Assembly: GCA_030600745.1 (NCBI GenBank)
Contig: JAUVLL010000064.1
Span: forward strand, 1-11,282
Direction: 5' to 3'
Origin: Spirochaetaceae bacterium
GTDB taxonomy: Bacteria; Spirochaetota; Spirochaetia; B11-G9
Length of the DNA stretch: 11,282 nt
In this document: one piece after another, positions 7,462 to 11,282 of the stretch
Layout of the letters: every line of letters begins with the position of its first letter
How positions within the stretch are numbered: the stretch's first letter is position 1
Program-made: the position numbers and the translations under genes
Notes under the pieces: model-generated
The model's input: only the letters and a program-made list of their open reading frames with translations
Told to the model about the DNA's origin: nothing
Database searches by the model: none

Positions 7462-8514
7462 ATGAAGTTTGCAAAAACAGAATTGAAAAAAGGTAGAGGA
7501 AGCTATCAACCGGATTGGGAAGTCGATAATATTTGGGTTGAAGTGAAAACTCAACTTACTGCTCTTCGTCTTGTAAGGGATAATCTGATGCAACTGGCTT
7601 ACGCTGTTTCTGAACAGCTTTGCGGACGAGCAATATTACTGCTAATAGAACCGAATATATCTTATATCAGGCTTTTTAGTGAATGGCAAAAAGTGGAAAA
7701 GATTTTTCGGCCGGAAATATTTAACCATCTAAGTATTGCAGTTTTTCGAAATGGACAACTTCTCGGTATCCCAAATGAACCGGAACTGACTGGTGCTCTA
7801 ATTGAAGTGTGTGAAGAAGAGATTTCAAATAAAAAAAATCCTCTGCCCAAACCTGTTTATAAAGATGAGATTTATAAAATTCTTATTTATAGATGGCTTA
7901 TGAATAAAGGTGCCATCACTTCGGATAAGCTTGCTCAAACTGCAGGATGTAATTACAGATCAGTAGCTAATACACTTGAGGAACTGGGAAATGCACTTGC
8001 CAGGTATTCCGATAGAAGAGTTGAACTGAAATACTTTCCGAAAGATGCATGGGAATGGCTCCTTGTACATTTGAATAAATCCCGATTTACAAAAAGATAT
8101 TCAGATCGTTCCGGACAACCTCGCTCAATTGAGTCATTGTTGAAAAGATTAGCAAGGATGGAGCATACAAGCATAGCTGTTGCCGGAACTTTAGGGGCCC
8201 GGTATCACTATCCCGATATTGATTTAATTGGGATTCCAAGACTTGATCTTGTAGTACATTGTCCGGATAAATATCTGAATATTGATTTTATTGACCGAGT
8301 TGATCCTGCTCTTAAAGAGGAAGTTGATCCTGAAAAACCGGTATCCCTTGTCATTCACTTTATCAGGAGAAAAGAATCGTTTTTTTCAACTAATCCTGAT
8401 GGCATTGCATGGGCAGACCCTGTTGAATGTCTTCTTGACCTCCATGAGATGCGCTTTGAACCCCAGGCATTGGAGTTTCTCAATTTTTTACAAGCGAAAT
8501 GGAGTAATACATGA
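7462..8514 (+). CDS. AbiEi-like winged-helix protein with N-terminal nuclease-like segment
   Basis: This is a 350-residue soluble protein. The N-terminal 1-120 contains WVEVKTQ (25-31), an E-x-K element followed by a helix and strand pattern like that of restriction-endonuclease-like folds. A winged-helix segment follows at about 135-180 (ITSDKLAQTAGCNYRSVANTLEELG with its flanks). The C-terminal part has AGTLGARYHYPDIDLIG (241-257) and ADPVECLLDLHE (318-329), which resemble the C-terminal domain of AbiEi antitoxins of type IV toxin-antitoxin systems. It overlaps the next gene as ATGA (8511-8514), the usual antitoxin-toxin arrangement. No ribosome site precedes the ATG at 7462 and the promoter ends only 5 bases upstream, so the mRNA may be leaderless; a TTG at 7483 is another start. 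A DNA-binding autorepressor is likely. The nuclease-like segment may be inactive. Confidence 0.62.
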   Translation: MKFAKTELKKGRGSYQPDWEVDNIWVEVKTQLTALRLVRDNLMQLAYAVSEQLCGRAILLLIEPNISYIRLFSEWQKVEKIFRPEIFNHLSIAVFRNGQLLGIPNEPELTGALIEVCEEEISNKKNPLPKPVYKDEIYKILIYRWLMNKGAITSDKLAQTAGCNYRSVANTLEELGNALARYSDRRVELKYFPKDAWEWLLVHLNKSRFTKRYSDRSGQPRSIESLLKRLARMEHTSIAVAGTLGARYHYPDIDLIGIPRLDLVVHCPDKYLNIDFIDRVDPALKEEVDPEKPVSLVIHFIRRKESFFSTNPDGIAWADPVECLLDLHEMRFEPQALEFLNFLQAKWSNT

Positions 8515-9431
8515 ATCAACTGATAGATGCCGCAAAATCAGTCTCCCCAGGAGAGGTTCTGACTGAAATTGTTAAAGCCATTCCAGAAGAGTGTAAAGAG
8601 AATATGATTATTATTGGAAGCCTGGCAGTAGGATATCATTTTTTCATAGAAGACGAAAATATGGCTGTCCGTACAAAGGATGCGGATTGTCTTCTTTCTC
8701 CTCGTATTGAAGCTGTTCACGTAGGGGAATCAATTACCGAAAAACTTTTTGCTTCCGACTGGTCTTTATCCAAAATTGGAAAGTGGACAAAACCCGGTGA
8801 TGAAAATACACCGACTGAGTTGCTTCCGGCAGTCCGTTTGAATCCACCGGGAAATCCTGATTGGTTTATTGAATTGCTGACTGTTCCGGAATCTCCGTCC
8901 GATCGTGAGAGGAAATTGGTTCCATTAAAAACCAGTCGTGGATATTTTGCCCTTCCGAGTTTTGGTTTTTTATCGTTAACTAATTATAAACCAATAAAAA
9001 CAGAATTGGGAATCTATATTGCAAGACCGGAGATGATGGCCCTTGCAAACATGCTTGAACACCTGGAAATCAAACCGGATACAATGTCAGGCCTAATACA
9101 GGGGCGAACAATAAAACGCAGCAACAAGGATTTAGGCCGTGTACTTGCAATTGCTTATCTTAGTACAGGACAAGATGTGGACAGCCTTGAAACATGGCCT
9201 GATATATGGCAAAAAGCTTTGCAGGATCGTTTTCCTGAGGATTGGCAAAAACTTGCCCGGGACAGTGGTTCAGGACTACGCCGGCTGCTTCTGAGTGAAC
9301 CGGATTTGAATGAAGCATATCATACATGTAGATATGGTTTGCTTGCTTTGCGACCTCCGGCTTTGGAACAGCTTAGAATATCCGGAGAGCGTCTTCTACT
9401 TGATGCAGTAGAACCTCTGGAAAAATGTTAA
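8511..9431 (+). CDS. AbiEii-like nucleotidyltransferase-fold protein
   Basis: This is a 306-residue soluble protein with no signal peptide. A nucleotidyltransferase-like core starts with IIGSLAVGYHF (34-44; G36, S37), followed by a DxD pair, D57 and D59, in TKDADCLL. A possible third acidic residue is D117 or E121 in PDWFIELLT. A conserved block, RPEMMALANMLEH, is at 172-184, and KRSNKDLGRVLA (202-213) resembles the R-x-KD motif of AbiEii toxins. It is translated by overlap with the preceding winged-helix gene and both share one promoter. By analogy with type IV toxin-antitoxin systems it would be the toxin, modifying a nucleic acid such as tRNA. The similarity is at motif level, and this may be a separate, uncharacterised family of paired nucleotidyltransferases. 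Confidence 0.58.
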   Translation: MNQLIDAAKSVSPGEVLTEIVKAIPEECKENMIIIGSLAVGYHFFIEDENMAVRTKDADCLLSPRIEAVHVGESITEKLFASDWSLSKIGKWTKPGDENTPTELLPAVRLNPPGNPDWFIELLTVPESPSDRERKLVPLKTSRGYFALPSFGFLSLTNYKPIKTELGIYIARPEMMALANMLEHLEIKPDTMSGLIQGRTIKRSNKDLGRVLAIAYLSTGQDVDSLETWPDIWQKALQDRFPEDWQKLARDSGSGLRRLLLSEPDLNEAYHTCRYGLLALRPPALEQLRISGERLLLDAVEPLEKC

Positions 9432-9562
9432 TTAAAATTTATCCACAGTTTAATTGTGAGATCAGATCACTTGTCGTATAGACACTAATTATATAAACAG
9501 TATAAACCTGAATAGTTGGTTTTAGATCGATAGGTCCAAATATAGGTGCAGGAGTTGTATGT
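9432..9562. other. Spacer after the AbiE-like pair
   Basis: No gene is seen in this AT-rich stretch. It contains a perfect DnaA-box-like TTATCCACA at 9439-9447, a single copy, and a short direct repeat of TATAAAC. No T-run hairpin terminator is evident for the preceding gene. Confidence 0.4.
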
Positions 9563-9727
9563 ATGAACAAAATTAAAATAATCAATTTCTCTATGGATTA
9601 CTATGATCAGGCTTTGGAATTATGGAAAAAATCAACAGCACTTATAATTGTCTTTCCAGGATATGGATATGAATCAAATTATCCATTGTTTTTTTATCTG
9701 AAAGAACTTATGTACGATCCGGGATAA
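9563..9727 (+). pseudogene. Chimeric relic: GNAT start joined to alpha/beta-hydrolase start
   Basis: This short frame of 54 codons has a good ribosome site (AGGAG at 9550-9554) and an ATG start. Residues 1-24 (IINFSMDYYDQALELWKKS) look like the first strand and helix of a GNAT N-acetyltransferase. Residues 25-54 (TALIIVFPGYGYESNYPLFF) look like the opening strand and oxyanion-loop region of a small alpha/beta hydrolase, which is normally over 200 residues long. Neither domain is complete and there is a stop right after. It reads as a deletion junction between two former genes. A functional small protein is possible but less likely. The two family resemblances are by eye. Confidence 0.45.
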
Positions 9728-9958
9728 AACCTTGTGTCCACACATGGCAACAAATTCTTCTTGATTTCAGGCATTGGAGCAGGTAGTATTGAGAAACAAG
9801 TTGGTTGGCAGCGTTTTTGTAAATTGAATATCTTGTGAAAGGGAAGATTTAAAGAATGTTTATTTTGGGAAAAAGTGGTTATTATTTCTTTTTTGACTGG
9901 CTTGTAAATAGAAATATATATTCTCACATAAGGTACTCTGTAATTTTCGGAGATATTT
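9728..9958. other. Degenerate AT-rich spacer before hsdR
   Basis: After the relic's stop the same frame runs open for about 36 codons, then meets TGA. No recognisable protein segment appears in any frame. It is probably decayed coding DNA from the same lost genes, ending in the hsdR promoter. Confidence 0.4.
9893..9922 (+). promoter_or_regulatory. Promoter of the hsdR-like gene
   Basis: TTGACT (9893-9898) is followed by TATATA (9915-9920, spacer 16) or TATATT (9917-9922, spacer 18). This puts the transcript start near 9929, about 30 bases before the GTG start and ahead of its GGAG ribosome site (9949-9952). It suggests that hsdR opens its own transcription unit. Confidence 0.5.
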
Positions 9959-11282
9959 GTGAGTAATTTCTATTTTCTTGAAAAAATGAATCCTATTTTC
10001 CTACAGATAGCGGATTCTGCAGAGAAGAATTTTATTCCGGATCCAAATACTACCTTGATTAAGCTTCGACAGCTGGGAGAAGCTATTGCTCAGGATGTTG
10101 CTGCCCGTATAGGAATCGATTTTGATCAGTCAATTTCTCAGGTGGATCTATTATATAAAATCAGCAGGGAACTCAAACCTGATCAAACAGTCATGGATCT
10201 GTTTCACAAAATATGAAAAGAAGGAAATCGGGCTACTCATCAATTTGATACTCACCACAGGGAAGCAATGGATGGAATTAAAGTGGCCCGGGAACTTTCT
10301 ATATGGTATTTTCGTTCATTTCAGGATTCAAATTTCAAACCTAAGAAATTTATTACACTCACAGATCCCAGTTTAGAACTGAGAAGTCTACAGACTGATA
10401 TATTAAAGTTAAAAACACAATTACTGGATACTAATGAGAAGCTTGAAAATAATCTGGAAATGAATGCTCTTCTTGCCAATGAAAAAGAAGAATATTCTGT
10501 ACTTGCTTATCAGATGGATGTTGAAGCCAGATCTTATAAAAAGCAGGCAAAAATACATGAAGATGCTCTCTTAAAGGAAAAAGGAAATTTCGAATTAGAA
10601 CTATCAAAATTACGTTCTGAAGCACAGCAAAATGTTAAGACTGTTAAAAATATTGTCAAACATACACAGAATGCAGCCCGGAAAATATCATTAAATGAAG
10701 AGCTTACCCGGATCCTTATTGATTCAAGCTTGAATGCTCTTGGATGGGAGGCTGATTCTGAAGATCTAACTTATTTTAAAGGTTGTCGTCCCGAGGCGGG
10801 CAAAAACAAGGCCATTTCCGAATGGCCTGCAGGTGGAGGGCAAAGAGCTGATTATATTCTTTTTATCGGATTATCCCCTATGGCTGTAGTTGAAGCTAAG
10901 CGGGAAAATGTGGATGTTGCAGGCAAAATCCAGCAGGCAGAGCGTTATGCCCGCAATATTTCTATTGGAAATAATATGGATATACTCTGGAGTGACGACA
11001 GGGGTGAGTTTAGTATTCCATTTGTATATTCCTGCAATGGGCGTCCGTTTATAAAACAATTAGCAGAGAAATCCGGTACATGGTTTAGGGATGTAAGAAA
11101 TCCAGCTAATCTTAAACGTCCACTTCAGAATTTTCATTCACCAGATGGGCTTCTGGATCTATTAACGAGGGACAGAAAAGAGGCAGAGCAGAAGTTAAAA
11201 GATGAAGAGTTTACTTATCTACCTATTCGGGACTATCAAAAGAAAGCTATTCAACATGTAGAAGCGGCTCTGGAACAAAACA
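9959..11282 (+). pseudogene. hsdR: Type I restriction subunit R, interrupted by in-frame TGA, runs off window
   Basis: The R subunit of a type I restriction-modification complex cuts DNA after ATP-driven translocation. Read in one frame from a GTG start (GGAG ribosome site at 9949-9952), the product has a DUF4145-like N-terminal domain (MSNFYFLEK..., about 1-125), an approximately 90-residue charged coiled coil (about 141-228) and a PD-(D/E)xK nuclease core. The nuclease core comprises D298 (RADYIL) and E312-A-K314 (VVEAKREN), with QAERYARN downstream. The start of the helicase part (LPIRDYQKKAI, about 421) follows. Codon 86 is TGA (10214-10216), inside a conserved segment reading HKI-stop-KEGNRATH, where relatives have Arg; CGA to TGA is a single transition. 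From 10217 to the window end the frame is fully open. Restart at ATG 10268, preceded by AGGGAAG, is possible. The 3' end is outside the window. Confidence 0.85.

Noticed and set aside
9439..9447. Perfect DnaA box TTATCCACA as a sign of a replication origin
   Set aside because: It is a single copy with no further boxes, no origin-type genes and only ordinary AT-rich spacer around it; chance occurrence is likely.
9694..9927. Minus-strand reading frame of 77 residues
   Set aside because: It has no recognisable motif, spans the relic and the spacer, lacks a clear ribosome site and lies opposite to all other genes.
10214..10216. TGA read as selenocysteine or as a sense codon
   Set aside because: The family has Arg here, no selenocysteine hairpin is seen just downstream, and TGA is the genuine stop of the intact gene ending at 8514.
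10122..10376. Alternative plus-strand frame across the hsdR stop codon, as a frameshift product
   Set aside because: Its translation has no family resemblance, while the original frame continues cleanly on both sides of the TGA, so a substitution and not a frameshift explains the break.

Overview
The window is bacterial DNA of moderate-to-low GC. It most likely comes from a strictly anaerobic amino-acid fermenter, because it carries several genes of the 3,5-diaminohexanoate (Kam/Kdd/Kce) route of lysine fermentation. The sequence alone does not fix the taxon: an anaerobic spirochaete, a clostridium or a Cloacimonadota-like organism would all fit. TGA ends at least one intact gene here, so the standard bacterial code is assumed.

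Layout. (1) Bases 1-114 hold a short, GC-richer array of tandem hairpins just upstream of the first gene. (2) Bases 115-4694 are a tight plus-strand operon: kce (3-keto-5-aminohexanoate cleavage enzyme), kdd (3,5-diaminohexanoate dehydrogenase), an M20 metallopeptidase and an NhaC-family Na+/H+ antiporter. It is closed by a probable rho-independent terminator at 4747-4793. (3) A 339-base intergenic region with candidate promoters and inverted repeats leads to kamA (lysine 2,3-aminomutase), which overlaps a kamB-like P-loop gene by 8 bases. (4) At 7403-9431, a promoter built on a perfect 19-bp tandem duplication drives two coupled genes. They resemble a type IV (AbiE-like) toxin-antitoxin pair: a winged-helix protein with an N-terminal nuclease-like segment, and a GS...DxD nucleotidyltransferase-like protein. 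(5) At 9432-9958 lies a scarred region with a 54-codon chimeric relic, GNAT-like at its start and alpha/beta-hydrolase-like after it. (6) From 9959 to the window end is the N-terminal part of a type I restriction subunit (HsdR), interrupted by an in-frame TGA at codon 86.

How the genes work together. KamA converts L-lysine to L-beta-lysine. The next enzyme, the B12-dependent aminomutase KamDE, is not in the window; KamB is thought to help keep it active. Kdd then oxidises 3,5-diaminohexanoate, and Kce cleaves the product with acetyl-CoA to acetoacetate and 3-aminobutyryl-CoA. The M20 peptidase and NhaC antiporter may supply lysine or handle ions and amines, but this is inferred from position only. 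The kamB partner kamC, which often follows kamB, is absent; defence-type genes start there instead. The window therefore spans a boundary between a catabolic locus and a decaying defence or accessory region.
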